Positions 46,430-57,814 are shown, counted from the stretch's first letter. The stretch is 64,000 bases of DNA from Fragum whitleyi (GCA_948146395.1 OX411548.1:59105020-59169019), one strand, 5' to 3'. Translations and numbers: made by a program. The notes: a model not told the origin generated them from the letters alone.

Positions 46430-46720
46430 AGGAAGTAATGAAAAGTGAATGTGTAATGTAAAGCAAATTGCCAATAACCATGTGTGGATTTACACGAGCA
46501 TATGCTCTTAAGCTAACCAAAACTATCATTTCCTTTCCGTTTTTACTATAATTTCGAGTTTGTTATTATTAAAAGGTTAGTATGAAACGATATTGAGTTA
46601 CATTTTCCATGGCATAGCATGTATTTTCGGTATCAGAGAAACATAAACCGGATTTATGTCTACTAGCACCTAAATTGTATTTATATACGTATTTGTAAAT
46701 AGATTTATCAATCACTATAT

Positions 46721-47409
46721 TACGGTGGCATAGAGGTGACATTTACATTTTTTTATATACCCCGAAAAAAAAATAATTTGAAAAAAATATGGGATTTTCG
46801 TTTTTCAAGTTTTTTTTCATAGAATAATAAAAAATGCTAAAAACAAAATCCTCGTTTTACATTTTTTTTTATAAACTCATGTATAAAAAATATGCGAAAA
46901 TCAATTTTCGTTTTTCAAGTTTTATTCTATTGAATAAAAATAAATGCAAAAAACGATACTTAAGTCGTGAGCTCGCGATAATTTGACCAATCAAAATCTT
47001 CCACTAAGTCGTGAGCACGACTTAATTATCCAATAAGAACTGCCGATGCCTATTTTCGTTTTTCGCATTTTTTTTTTATTCTACAAAAGAAAACTTGTAA
47101 AACGAAAGTTGTGGATTTTGTTTTTTGCATTTTCTTTTTTTCTAAAATAATAATAAAAAAACCTCGTTAAACGAAAATCAAGGGTTTTGTTTTTCGCACT
47201 TTTTTTAATTCTTTAAAAAAAACTTTTAAAAATAATAGCGAGGTTTTTGTTTTTCGCATTTATTTATATTCTTAAAAAAAAAAAACTTGTAAAACGAAAA
47301 TCGAGGATTTTGTTTTTTCGCATTTATTTTTATTCTTTAGAAAATAACTTTAAAAACGAAAATCCAAGAAATAAAAAAAATGTGCAAATGTCACCTCTAT
47401 GCCACCGTA
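46721..47409. mobile_element. 689-bp TIR element filled with an A/T-rich tandem array
   Basis: Perfect 24-bp terminal inverted repeats start TACGGTGGCATAGAGGTGAC (46721-46744) and end at 47409. CTATAT lies immediately outside both ends, a possible 6-bp target duplication. The interior is about eight to ten diverged ~50-60-bp units of 'aaaacgaaaatcgaggattttgtttttcgcatttttttttattct' type. Between them, near 46963-47040, is a unit with 'taagtcgtgagc' three ways (direct and inverted). No ORF. Confidence 0.85.
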
Positions 47410-47932
47410 CTATATAACCATCCCAGACGCCGTCAAAATTTTAGAAATATTAATGATGCAAATTTTAGCTATATAATTTTACGAGGCAAAATCCGTATTT
47501 TTTTTTAATATCCTTTGCATATCTTCTTTTCTCCGGAATTAGTCCAGATAAAGTTAACATCTTTTATTGACGGTGGATAATGTAATAAGTTCAGACGGCT
47601 TCAATAGTTCATGATATTAATATTCTTTATGGTTTATGTTAAGAAATAACTTTTCTATCCATATAAACTAAGGGTCACCGGTGAAGGCCTCCATATTATT
47701 TCACTTACAAAATCTTTACTTTAAAGGCATTTTATTTTAGATTCCTTTTATAGTCTATGTGTCAAATACCTCGTGAGTTGATCATGATAAATCAGAGCAA
47801 ATTAGAGAGATAAGGTGAGCTTTTAGACAAGACACTTCTTACGTAGATCTTATGGCCCTTCGGGGTAAGATCTTTTTACTGTTTATATTATTATTATTAT
47901 TCAAAGTGTCCAAGGGACTTTATTAACCCTTT
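47410..47932. other. No recognisable gene
   Basis: AT-rich intronic-type spacer; a TTATTATTATTA run at 47887-47900. Confidence 0.4.
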
Positions 47933-47936
47933 GCTG

Positions 47937-48147
47937 TTTAATCCCTGCTTTTTACGTGCCTGTGATTTTATGATTGAGAAAACATCGTGAAAAAAGATGA
48001 AATTGCTTTTGACAAGCAATTTCTTCTTTTTCCACACTATTTTCTACTCCACGGAATGGTTATTTTTCAATTTAAATCCACTTTAAAATATGATTTACAA
48101 AACCTTTGAATTTGGACGGGTCTAAAATTTTGTAAAACAGGAAAGGG
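47937..48147 (+). mobile_element. TTAA-flanked MITE (piggyBac-like ends), copy 2
   Basis: TTAA at 47933-47936 and 48148-48151 flank CCCTTTGCTGTTTAATCCC...AAACAGGAAAGGG. It is collinear with 39515-39735, including the GAAATTGCTTTTGACAAGCAATTTC hairpin (slightly mutated). Confidence 0.85.
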
Positions 48148-48151
48148 TTAA

Positions 48152-48566
48152 GAGATATTTAACATTTCCGAGTACAAGACAAAAGTCAATTGGATGAGTA
48201 CCCAGCAGAAGCAGTCTATATTTGACGAGACGACAGCCGAGTGAAAATATAGTCTGGTCTCGTAGGGTACGAAACCTATGAATTCAGTATTGTACTCGAT
48301 TATGTTAAATGACATCTTTATTTCACACCATACACGGAAAGTTCCAGAATTAACGATTTGTGGCATGTAGGTCGATCAGTGCTTACTGGTTGCAATATGT
48401 AATTAACATAAAACCCTTTGACTACCCGTCGTCGCTTGAAATGTACATTTTCATGTTGCCAAACGATATGCTAAAATCAAGAAACAACAGCATTTTGTGT
48501 CCCTCAATGTGACTCGCATTCTTCTTTTGATTTCAAAGCCTTATTGTAACAAATGTAGATATCAAA
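48152..48566. other. No recognisable gene
   Basis: A 72-codon minus frame here has no domain or splice support. Nothing else seen. Confidence 0.4.
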
Positions 48567-48821
48567 TGTTAAGGGAGACCACTCTCACCACTTTCCTGCA
48601 TAGTTTCTTTGGTTTAAATACAATGTCTGACATCTGATCTTATTAGGCCATTTGGCCATTTATGTCGGCATTGTACTGACTTTGTTAGTACAGGAAGCAC
48701 ATTGCTGCCTTTAAAGGCTTATCGTCATCAATATATGATGACTGTTAAGGGGGAGTGTTATGGGAGACCACTCTCACCACTGTCCTGCATAGATTCTTTG
48801 GTTTAAATACAATGTCTGACA
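48567..48821 (+). mobile_element. Possible miniature LTR element (TRIM-like)
   Basis: Two 66-bp direct repeats (48567-48632, 48756-48821) begin TGTTA and end GACA, i.e. TG...CA as LTRs do, and differ at four positions. They flank 123 bp. The purine tract AAGGGGGAG (48747-48755) abuts the 3' repeat exactly where a polypurine tract would sit. There is no clear 5-bp target duplication and no primer site I can confirm. A simple direct duplication is the alternative. Confidence 0.45.
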
Positions 48822-48844
48822 CCTGCGTCAGGGAAGATTTTCTT

Positions 48845-48885
48845 TGGCCCAGTGGTTAGCGCATTAGACTTGTAAATTAAGTTGC
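48845..48885 (+). repeat. tRNA-like fragment (5' half)
   Basis: TTGGCCCAGTGGTTAGCGCATTAGACTTGTAAATTAAG has an A-box and D-arm like a tRNA head, but no B-box GGTTCGA word follows. Probably a broken SINE head. Confidence 0.5.
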
Positions 48886-49199
48886 GGACAGTTTGTTTGT
48901 AAGACAAGAATCTTCTGAACATCAAATTTGTCTCAATACCTCCTAACAGAGGGGGTTTGATGCATAGAAAAGGCCACAAAAAGTGGTGAAATTGTGTTCG
49001 GGATTGTAGCCTTACTTTCATCTTAAAATATAGCTTTTCGCTTTTATCGTACAATATAGGTTGCCTCGTTTTTGAAAAAAAAACCGTGTTGCACTGCAGT
49101 CTATTTCTTGCCGTACAATATAGATCTAGAATTTCACTCTAACGATATATAACATAAAAGATGTCATTGGTCTAGATTGTTAAGGTGTGAAATAAATAT

Positions 49200-49440
49200 A
49201 TATTATAAAATTTCAAAAAATACACACACTTTTCAGTTAATATAAAAGCTGAACAAAAACGGATGTTAATAAGAACTACTTTCTCTTTATTAAGGTAGAG
49301 CTCAAAAGGGATCAAAGGGGCATTATCATAATCAGTATGTTCAGAAAACTCCGTGTTCAGGAAAAAAAACCCCAACAAACTAATAAAAAAAAACATAACA
49401 AACAAACAAACAAATCAAGCAAACAAACAAGAACAACAAA
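49200..49440 (+). repeat. Dispersed repeat with (AAAC)n tail, copy 1
   Basis: Shares 'gttcagaaaactccgtgttcag' plus an A-rich tail with CAAACAAACAAA runs (49395-49430) with 51600-51830. The tail type suggests a retroposon 3' end; no tRNA head is seen. Confidence 0.5.
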
Positions 49441-51111
49441 AACATTAGAATCAGGAAAATGATTAACTTTGGACATTGTGATTCTGAAGCATGCCAATTA
49501 CAGCTTTCTTCAAGCTCTGGTTGTGTTGATTTTGAATTACACTATCACAATTGGACTCTGGATCTTGATACGTATGCAAGTATTTAATATCGGTTCATAG
49601 ATTATATACCCATCTGATTCATATCTTTTTGATAAGTTCTGTCTTGTATGTTTGTTGTATTTACGTTCTTGGTGACAAACCTATAACTAGATTTTATTAA
49701 AACCAATAAAGGAATTAGAATTTAAACAGCAGATGACCATTTCCAAGATATCATGCTTTATATTTTTCATTATCTTGTTTCGTTTAAATTACTGCTGAGA
49801 TATTCTTGTCTAAATCATATTTAAGATGACCCAGCTGATCTAAGCCTTGTCTAGAATATATAGATAATAACAAAATCCCATGACAACTCCAATATAGAAG
49901 GATAGAGTGCTATAAAACCGATATATATCATACATCACGGTTAATGAGAATTGCGGCCAACATAAATGTCATAGTCTGTCCTGGTTTACAAGCGTTGGCC
50001 ACTCATAATTCTAGAAATCCGCAATAATAGTACGGAGTCTTTTGTTGTACAGATATAGCGATCATTTGAATGAGCGGTCATGAATAACCAAATTTATCAA
50101 CGAGTCTAGACCTTCAGTTTTGAAGATATTGCAATTTTGATAAGATTATGTAGTTTATGAACGCCACTTTGTCGCTTTATTTATAATATGGTCATAATTT
50201 AGAAGTCTAAAACCACGAGAAGAGACATTAATAAATTCATTTTATCGTCAATTGCAAATGACCAAATGGTTTTTGGAATAAAGTTCAATTACATATTAAG
50301 AAAGCCTATATTTAATGGCATCAAGCAGAAATGAAGATTCTGCCAAAGTGAGACAATTGTGACCCGCCACGTAAATAAGAACCATTAGCAAACCCTGTAA
50401 ATTTGATATCTGTAAAAAGAGATGGCTCTAGAAGAGGTCAATCAAGGATAGCATTTCAAAAATCATTACATTGGATGGTAGAATATTTTTTGAAAAAAAT
50501 CAGCTAAGTGCGAAAAGGTTTAACCCTGGTCAGTCTTGACAATTCGACACTTTATGAACTTCCCAGATGGCCCTGCGTAGTCTGACGGGTAAGAATCTTA
50601 TTATGAAACTAGTTCTTCCGCAAGTATACAAAAAAGCTGTGTTTTCGTGTTTTTTCTTTATGGTAGGAATAATGATATGGGACAATCAGAATGTTTGAAT
50701 CTAATCTAATAGTTGCATTGTTAATTGTAGACATTCTCGAACGTTAAATGTCTTCCTTAACATATGACAATTATTTTTTGTTAAATAATTTTAATAGAAA
50801 GGGTTTTCAAAAGAAATATTTGTAATTTATTTCGACTTTGAAGTACTAGATTATTAGTCCAGGAGAAATAAACAGATTATATTTCTAATAGAGTTAATGA
50901 CTGAACAAATATTCTCGTATCTTTATAGGTTTATTTGCGTGTTCTAAATGGTTACTAATATAGTCAGTCATTCGATCTGAAGGCAATAGCATGGCTACGA
51001 GATGAAAATAAAACGCGTTGTGTCGGGGCTTATTATGACGAGCCATTTATCTAGAATAACGTAATGATTTGCGATTAAATTGAGTTAAAGCGCGAGAACT
51101 CTTATTCTTAC
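49441..51111. other. No recognisable gene
   Basis: AT-rich, with no repeat structure or domain-bearing ORF that I can name. Confidence 0.4.
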
Positions 51112-51474
51112 AGAAAATAACAAAAACCAAGAAGGTGTACAGCCGACTCGATTTTTTATATACAGGTGATCCCAACAGGGAACTCTCGGCGATTCTGCGT
51201 AATACACCTCGAGAATAATAAGGACACAGTCATAAAATCGCGTCTCTTTCGCATGTAGGCTAGGTAAGGATGTAGTGATGGTGCTTGGTGAGAAATACAA
51301 GGAATCCATTGTAGGTGAGCCGGTCTCCGCGACATGACTGAAAGATTGTTGAAAGCGGCATAAAACCCAATTGAAACAAACAAAACCAACGATTAAAGAG
51401 GCGAGCAATTTATAATCATTCGAAAAACGTTTTTTTGCACCTTGAACGTAGGGCTGTCTCGACTGATGGTCCAT
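51112..51474 (-). CDS. Possible coding exon of a membrane protein, unrecognised
   Basis: A 121-codon frame from MDHQSRQPYVQG to WFLLFS, where TTTTCT|GTAAGA gives a donor-like site at 51111. The first about 22 residues are polar and basic. Residues 24-41 (LASLIVGFVCFNWVLCRF) could be a signal anchor, the arrangement seen in type II membrane proteins. The remainder is Ser/Thr-rich, then FYDCVLIILEVYY. Codon use is even and includes several CG-containing codons, unlike flanking AT-rich text. Nothing is recognised, and overlapping open frames exist on the same strand. Could be chance. Confidence 0.2.
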
Positions 51475-51599
51475 ACCGGTAGCACTTTAGGTGCCAACCC
51501 TAGATACACTGCGCATGAGCATTCTTTAATGTAAGATACGTGTCAAACATCATAAGTCTTCCAATTATAAAAATACATTTGACACGTTGTGTAACATTC

Positions 51600-51830
51600 C
51601 CTTCCAAATTGTAAATAAGAACAAAATTCTTAAAATGAATTCGAAAATATGAAGACGTTCAACTTTCCTTGGACGATACAAAGCCAGTTGCCAGGGATAA
51701 TCTAACCCAGCACCGTGTTCAGAAAACTCCGTGTTCAGAAAAAAACAAAACAGGACAAATAAACAAACAAACAAACAGACAAAGAAACACAAAAAACAAA
51801 CAAACAAACAAAAAAAAACACGTCGGGATC
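51600..51830 (+). repeat. Dispersed repeat with (AAAC)n tail, copy 2
   Basis: Relative of 49200-49440, with 'gttcagaaaactccgtgttcag' at 51718-51739 and AAAC/ACAA runs to 51825. The ORFs in it are tail translations. Confidence 0.55.
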
Positions 51831-53282
51831 ATCCCATCTTCTTGTATAAATCAGATACTCTTTACTTAGTTATACGGGAACCATTTCTTAATCGCCCGTG
51901 AGCGCTTCGGTATCTTGAAAAGGTGGATAGGATTATTTTAGTAGAACGTTTCCTAGCAGTTACAAAGAGTCTTTAAGTAGGGTGTGAAATATAATTAGGA
52001 AGAACTAGTCTGTGCGGGCTATTTTCTTGTGTTAATTTTGTTTCCTTTCCGGAAAGTGTAAATTAGATTTTCCTTACATTAACTTTAAACGAAGAAAACA
52101 AAACGTTAACATTGTAGACATCATGACAATACGTATGACAGCTTTTTTAGCCGAAGATCATTCCACTCAAAAACAGTTAATTCTTAATCGCTCGATTGAA
52201 GCACCAAGTTCAAAACATGCCAAATATTCACTTAAGCATTAAAAGCGTCCCGAAATCAACCAGTACATCAACCATTTTTCTACAAATACTACATGAAATA
52301 ATGTTTTGGTGTAGATTTGGATGTATTTCATAGGTTCGTCAAGATACATAAAACCTATTGAGAGAACATTGGGTACATAGAATTAAAGGAAAGTAATAGG
52401 CATTCGCTCAATCCGTTTAATTTTAACGAAATGGTTGATAAGGTAATGGCCTCTTAAACACATTCGGCAATAATTCCAAATCACTTAAGGTGATATTAAC
52501 TTAATTTTTTTCCAATTTGGGAAATGCATATTCAAATCGACTTCGTTCTTTGCGAAAAGCCGAAACACTGCTAAATCTTTATCGTCGACTTTTGTTTTTG
52601 TCGTCGTTTTAGCCATCGCCTTCGTTTAAAATCACGTTATCTCTGATTAACTTATGGCATTAAGGATCTTTAATTCTATTTCAAAAGCGCAATCAGTGTA
52701 ATTATGCGTATAAGGACATATTTGTACTACTTTTGAATAATATATTAGCTAAAGAGAAAGTAAGCGCAGTTTGCAAGGTAAGAAAATGTTCATTGCTTGT
52801 TTAAGTTATTTTAGAACAAATGAAATATGATACTCAATGCATTCATACTGGAATTATTATTATCTGTCGTTTAAACTTTCATATATTCAAAACAATTATA
52901 ATAACTTTCACATGTCTTAGATTTTATAAAGATAAAACTAATAACATAAGACAATTTTTCTAAAATCAATCTAACACTTCAATCATTTTTGAACGGGAAT
53001 TTTGATTTCTGCATGACCATTCTTTTTACTTTAGCCTATATCTATATAAAACACAGTCCAGAATTGACTTTGAATGAATAAAATAACAAGACAAATCATT
53101 CGAAGTAATAGTTCAGTTCTAGATATTTGTCTATGGTTCATAAACCATGTCGAAAATCGCTTTTAAGACAGAATTTTTTTTTCAATGTAATGAAGCTTTA
53201 TACAAACGTATAGAAAAAAAATAACGAAAAGGTGTGACAATTATAAGATATCTCCGAATTGAAACCATGTAAAAAACCAGAA
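51831..53282. other. No recognisable gene
   Basis: AT-rich. A strong donor word AAGGTAAGA is at 52778-52786, but the upstream frames all stop within about 20 codons, so no coding exon is called. Confidence 0.4.
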
Positions 53283-53642
53283 TCACATTTCAAATTTAAA
53301 TCCAATTGGGATAACAGAAATAAAATATATGAAATAATGAAATATAATTTTGGTGTTCATCCACGCGTTTTGCGTTGTTCGGGAAGAGAATCGGCGTGCC
53401 TGCTTCGGCGATGAATCCCGAATAACGCCGATATACGCCTCGGTTCCCGCCGATGATCTCCTACGAAATAAATGACTAGCAGCTCGAGCCATAACGTTAT
53501 ACACAGAAGAACGACGACTTTTGGCGATATCATCCCATAGTAATACGAATTGCATCGATTTTCGAGAAGTATCAAATGGCAAATTAACTTTGTATACTTT
53601 TCTTTTGTTACGACGATGCCCTTTGTATGAACTTCGATACAT
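53283..53642 (-). CDS. Possible terminal coding exon, unrecognised
   Basis: A 119-codon frame ending in a stop at 53283. It is strongly basic and Ser/Arg-rich (SRKSMQF, KSRRSSVYNVMARAASHLFRRRSSAG, RRFSSRTTQ), followed by a hydrophobic end. Local GC is distinctly higher than the surroundings at 53360-53480. A pyrimidine run (ttttttttcctca) sits just upstream on the minus strand with an AG about 15 bases later, as an acceptor might. A second frame on the same strand overlaps almost all of it. No family recognised. Confidence 0.2.
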   Translation of the reverse strand: MYRSSYKGHRRNKRKVYKVNLPFDTSRKSMQFVLLWDDIAKSRRSSVYNVMARAASHLFRRRSSAGTEAYIGVIRDSSPKQARRFSSRTTQNAWMNTKIIFHYFIYFISVIPIGFKFEM

Positions 53643-53879
53643 TGAGGAAAAAAAATGCCGTAGGTAAAAGTGCCGTCGATTTCAACAAACATGCCTCTTC
53701 CATCGAGCAACTCATTTGGAATTCACTCACTGGAATAATATACTGTGTTTTACTGCATTTTGTCATCAAATTATAAAATGTCCAAAAGATCTCCTTGGAC
53801 GATCGGAAAGAATCAACAAAATGTCATTTTACAAGCGTATTAAATGTCCGAAGTACCATTAGAAGCCGAACTACCTAAC

Positions 53880-55356
53880 TAGAAAGCCATGAATGGCTTG
53901 AGTCGCTCCACAGGCTTGAAATTCTTGAAATAGAAAATTTAAGTTTTGACTTAGATAGATATTTTGGGTTTTACGGATGTTGAAATGATTTTCAAAGTTT
54001 CCACAATTTAACATATAGAGAAATGACCTATGCCAATAAAAAACATATTTTTCATCCAATGAAAATAATTTTTGGATGCATGATAATGGGTCACCAAAGG
54101 ATCATACTATTGAAGTTTGATTGATATCCATCCATTTTCAAAGTTTCCACTATATAACATATAGCGAAATGACCTCTGCCCATAAAATACAAATTTTCCA
54201 TCCGATCACAATAATTTTTGGTAGACTGATAAAGGGTCAATCAAGGATCATTCCAGTGAAATTTGATTGATATCCATCAATTCCATCCTGAGAAAATGAT
54301 TTTCAAAGTTTCCACTAAAAACATATAGAGAAATGACCTCCGCCCATAATATACAAATTTTTCATCCGAGCATGATAATGGGTCACCAAAGGATCATACT
54401 ATTGAAGTTTGATTGATATTCATCCATTTTCAAAGTTTCCACTATATAACATATAGCGAAATGACCTCTGCCCATAAAATACAAATTTTTCATCCGATCA
54501 CAATAATTTTTGGTAGACTGATAAAGGGTCAATCAAGGATCATTCCAGTGAAATTTGATTGATATCCATCAATTCCACCCTGAGAAAATGATTTTCAAAG
54601 TTTCCACTAAAAACATATAGAGAAATGACCTCCGCCCATAATATACAAATTTTTCATCCATTCATCATAATTTTTGGTAGACTGATATAGGGTCACCCAA
54701 GGATCATTCATGTAAAATTTGGTTGATATCTATCAGTTAGATTCTGAGAAAATGATTTTCAAAGTTTTCACTATGTAATATATAGAGAAATGACCCCCGC
54801 CAATAATATATATATTTTTCATCCAATCACAATAATTTTTTGTAGACTGATTAAGGGTCACCAAAGGATCATTCATGTAAAATTTGGTTGATATCTATCA
54901 ATTAGATTCTGAGAAAATGATTTTCAAAGTTTCCACTATAAAACATATAGAGAAATGACCTCCGCCCCAAAATATATATATTTTTTATCCGATCACAATA
55001 ATTTTTGGTAGACTGATAAAGAGTCACCCAAGGATCATTCATGTAAAATTTAATTGGTATCCATTAATTAGAATCTGAGAAAAGTCACTTTTTACCATAT
55101 TTGGAAATTAGCCACGCCCATTCAATCCATGTTTTTCATTGGATCAAAATTTCTTGAACAACTTTGAAAGAGGGTCACCCAAGGATCATTCCTGTGAAGT
55201 TTGGTTGAAATTCATCCAGTAGTTTCTGAGGAGAAGATTTTTAAAGAAAAAGTTTACGACCGGACGCACGGATGCACGGACGCACGTACGGACGGACGCA
55301 CGACGGACACAACGCCATGACAATTGCCCAAGTGGCTTTCAGCCAGTGGAGCTAAA
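53880..55356 (+). mobile_element. Helentron-like element with eight ~150-bp monomers
   Basis: Hairpin AAGCCATGAATGGCTT, then TCGCTCCACAGGC. Monomers start 'ttttcaaagtttccac...acatatag.gaaatgacct..gcc' at about 53990, 54135, 54304, 54427, 54594, 54755, 54923 and a weak 55085. The GCAC/GGAC microsatellite spans 55258-55310 and the end is AGCCAGTGGAGCTAAAAA. Two consecutive monomers (about 54079-54365) are repeated almost exactly as a dimer just downstream (about 54369-54655). Confidence 0.85.
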
Positions 55357-56374
55357 AACGACCAAAAATTACTACACTTTAATGTCCGAGGTACTTTTTA
55401 TGGATATGACCGAGCGATATTCCGAATGACTTTCCAGTTTACGGAAAGTCCGAGCGATGTGCCGGATGCGTCGTACTATTTTTATTGGTAGCTCGATTTC
55501 TTATCTCGTAGTACTTCGGAACACAAGCGCGACACATCTGATTCAGGGACACTCGTCCCTGAATACAAGAATAAATTAATTGAAATAATAGACAATATTA
55601 TGTTTGTTCCATCTGCAAATAAATAAACAACCACTGAACAAAAATATGTCATTTATTTAGCAGGAGACATAACCTTTAAATGGGAGACATTCGTGTGTCA
55701 CTCCAATATTTAGCATAATTCATATATAAAATCATATCTAGCATCTACATAAATGTAAATGTATAAGTGAATGAGTCGATGTAACGAATCTCTAAATGTC
55801 GGCCATTTAGATAATAATCATATAATCACAATTTACTGTAGGATTGGATGAAGCATACAACAGAGGTCAATATTAGATAGTGCATATCAGATTCTGTACG
55901 TGATTCGTAACTCAAAAGGACCATCTTAGAACGCCGCGAAAAAAATATTTGGAAAAGAGAATATTTGCAGTAAGGGTCAAACAATAGTCGTATTTTGTAA
56001 ATTATTATATAGAAATGATCATTGAAGATTCAGAAAAGTAGCTAAGTGCTGAAAGTTTCGACCTCAGTCAGTCAGCGCAGTCCACGCAGGCTTCCTGTGA
56101 TGGACACATTCTGCACTACCGAGATAGCCCCTTTTCGTCTGATGGATCCTATATAATTCCATTATGAAGTCTCACTAATTTCTCCATGGAAGTAATTTAT
56201 GGATCATTGTCCTGATAAGACCTTGCCCCCCATATATCAGCGAACTCGCCCTCGAGGTTTTCGTGTTTAATTGAGTCTTTTAATCATTGAAAAAGAATAT
56301 GGGACTGGACTGGCCAGAGAGGTTAACGAGGCATCTCACTATATACAACCTCGACTTTCATTGTAGGAAACTGG
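55357..56374. other. No recognisable gene
   Basis: AT-rich. A palindromic pair 'tccgagcgat' occurs at 55409 and 55449, but nothing larger is evident. Confidence 0.4.
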
Positions 56375-56420
56375 CAACAACAACAACAACAACAACAACA
56401 ACAAACCAACAACAACAACA
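56375..56420 (+). repeat. CAA trinucleotide microsatellite
   Basis: About 14 CAA units with one CCAAC interruption, then an A-run. Confidence 0.95.
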
Positions 56421-56885
56421 AAAAAAAATTAAGTCGGACAAGACAGGAATGAATTTTTTATACGTGCTATCTGATAAATATTTTAAATAAGACAAGGAAC
56501 GAAAAATGTTATGTCTATGCCTATTTTATTGCTGTATATGGGAAAATATGAAAACCTTAGATATATTAAAATTTTAATATTTTTTTTTTACTTCATAAAA
56601 CCAAAATTGCTCCAATTTGAAATAAGTCTACTGTATTTTGTCTTCAATTTTTTTTTTCATATGCGATATTTTGTAGACCAATCCATTTCTTTTTGATTAT
56701 TTCAGAAGAATGTGAAGTAACAAATATGGCATTTGAGTGTTTCCAATATAAATAGTTTTGATATCTCTACCTTTCGCTACGATAATCAAAAGAAAATTCT
56801 ACGTCAAACGTTATTATAGCCTGATTGCGTATTTTTGTGACATTCGTTAATTAAGTGTACAACATAATAACCTCGGTTGTATAAC

Positions 56886-56921
56886 ACCATATCGATGGCT
56901 CAGTACGAAACAGTTGTAACT
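56886..56921 (+). repeat. Half copy of the 31390-31470 hairpin
   Basis: 'atatcgatggctcag.acgaaacagttgtaactgcc' matches the left arm of the earlier hairpin with one or two changes. No right arm. Confidence 0.8.
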
Positions 56922-57684
56922 GCCTATAAACATGTTTTGGCAGAAAGTACACACAAAAATCAGACAGATCGCAATCCTATCAACCTGATTTCCAAGTTTG
57001 ACCCGAAATAAATACTGACTCGCAATAAGTGCATTCAGTCCTTCGAATTTACACATAACGCAAATTTATTAAAATGTAATTCTGCATGACAATGGTAAAT
57101 TGACATTCATGTTGTCACATTCTTACAAATACAAACCTACATTTTAACATTCCTATAGAATATACGCCACTCCCAGGTCTCAAACACTAGCGGAATATCT
57201 CCTCTCGCAAAAGGAGGGTGTGTTCCGCGTGCGTTCGCATTGGTTATTTTCCAATAAGCTTTTTTTGCGAACTTGAATTATTCTTTAAAAAACAGTTTTT
57301 TTATGGTACTTCGGTATATACAAGTATTTATTCGAAATAAGAGGTATAGTCCAAAAGGTCAAGTGCTGCCAAAAATAAACGTGTCATGATACGTATTTCA
57401 AAATAATTTTGGTACCATATTAAGATATATTTCTTTAATGCTTTTGGGTGGTTTATCGAGAAATAACGGTAGATTATCACTTGATAATCTCACCACAGAG
57501 CAGTGCAATTATCAATAACTTTTACCATGTTTTTTTCATTTCATCCTATCTGACGTCGTCTATGCGGGGCGAAATAAGTGACGTCACAATGAACGTTGCC
57601 TAACAAAAAGCAAAATGACGCGCTTTACGAAAATATGTCCTAGAAATTTCACACTTTGTCTAATTTTTGCAATAAAAAAAATAA
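56922..57684. other. No recognisable gene
   Basis: AT-rich; the frames seen are short and unsupported. Confidence 0.4.
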
Positions 57685-57814
57685 AATAATCGTTTGTTTT
57701 TCGAGTAAGATCGATTGATATTTCATTTCGTGAACAACAAAAAGCTATAAAATATAGCTTTTGTTGTTCACTTAATGAAATATAAATCAATTTTACACTC
57801 AAACAAACGATTAT
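57685..57814. repeat. 130-bp hairpin, ~60-bp arms
   Basis: 'ataatcgtttgtttttcgagt' pairs with 'actcaaacaaacgattat', and 'atttcattt.gtgaacaacaaaaagctata' with 'tatagcttttgttgttcac.taatgaaat'. It leaves almost no loop. Confidence 0.9.

Noticed and set aside
52740..52790. Strong splice donor AAGGTAAGA
   Set aside because: All upstream frames stop within about 20 codons, so a coding exon is not supported; a non-coding exon cannot be excluded.
53357..53710. 117-codon minus ORF with a hydrophobic stretch VVVLLCITLWLELLVIYFV
   Set aside because: Overlaps the 119-codon frame on the same strand. Only one can be coding and neither is recognised; the other has the more coding-like composition.
56287..56490. 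67-codon ORF with poly-Thr and poly-Gln
   Set aside because: Created by the CAA microsatellite; no flanking domain or splice support.
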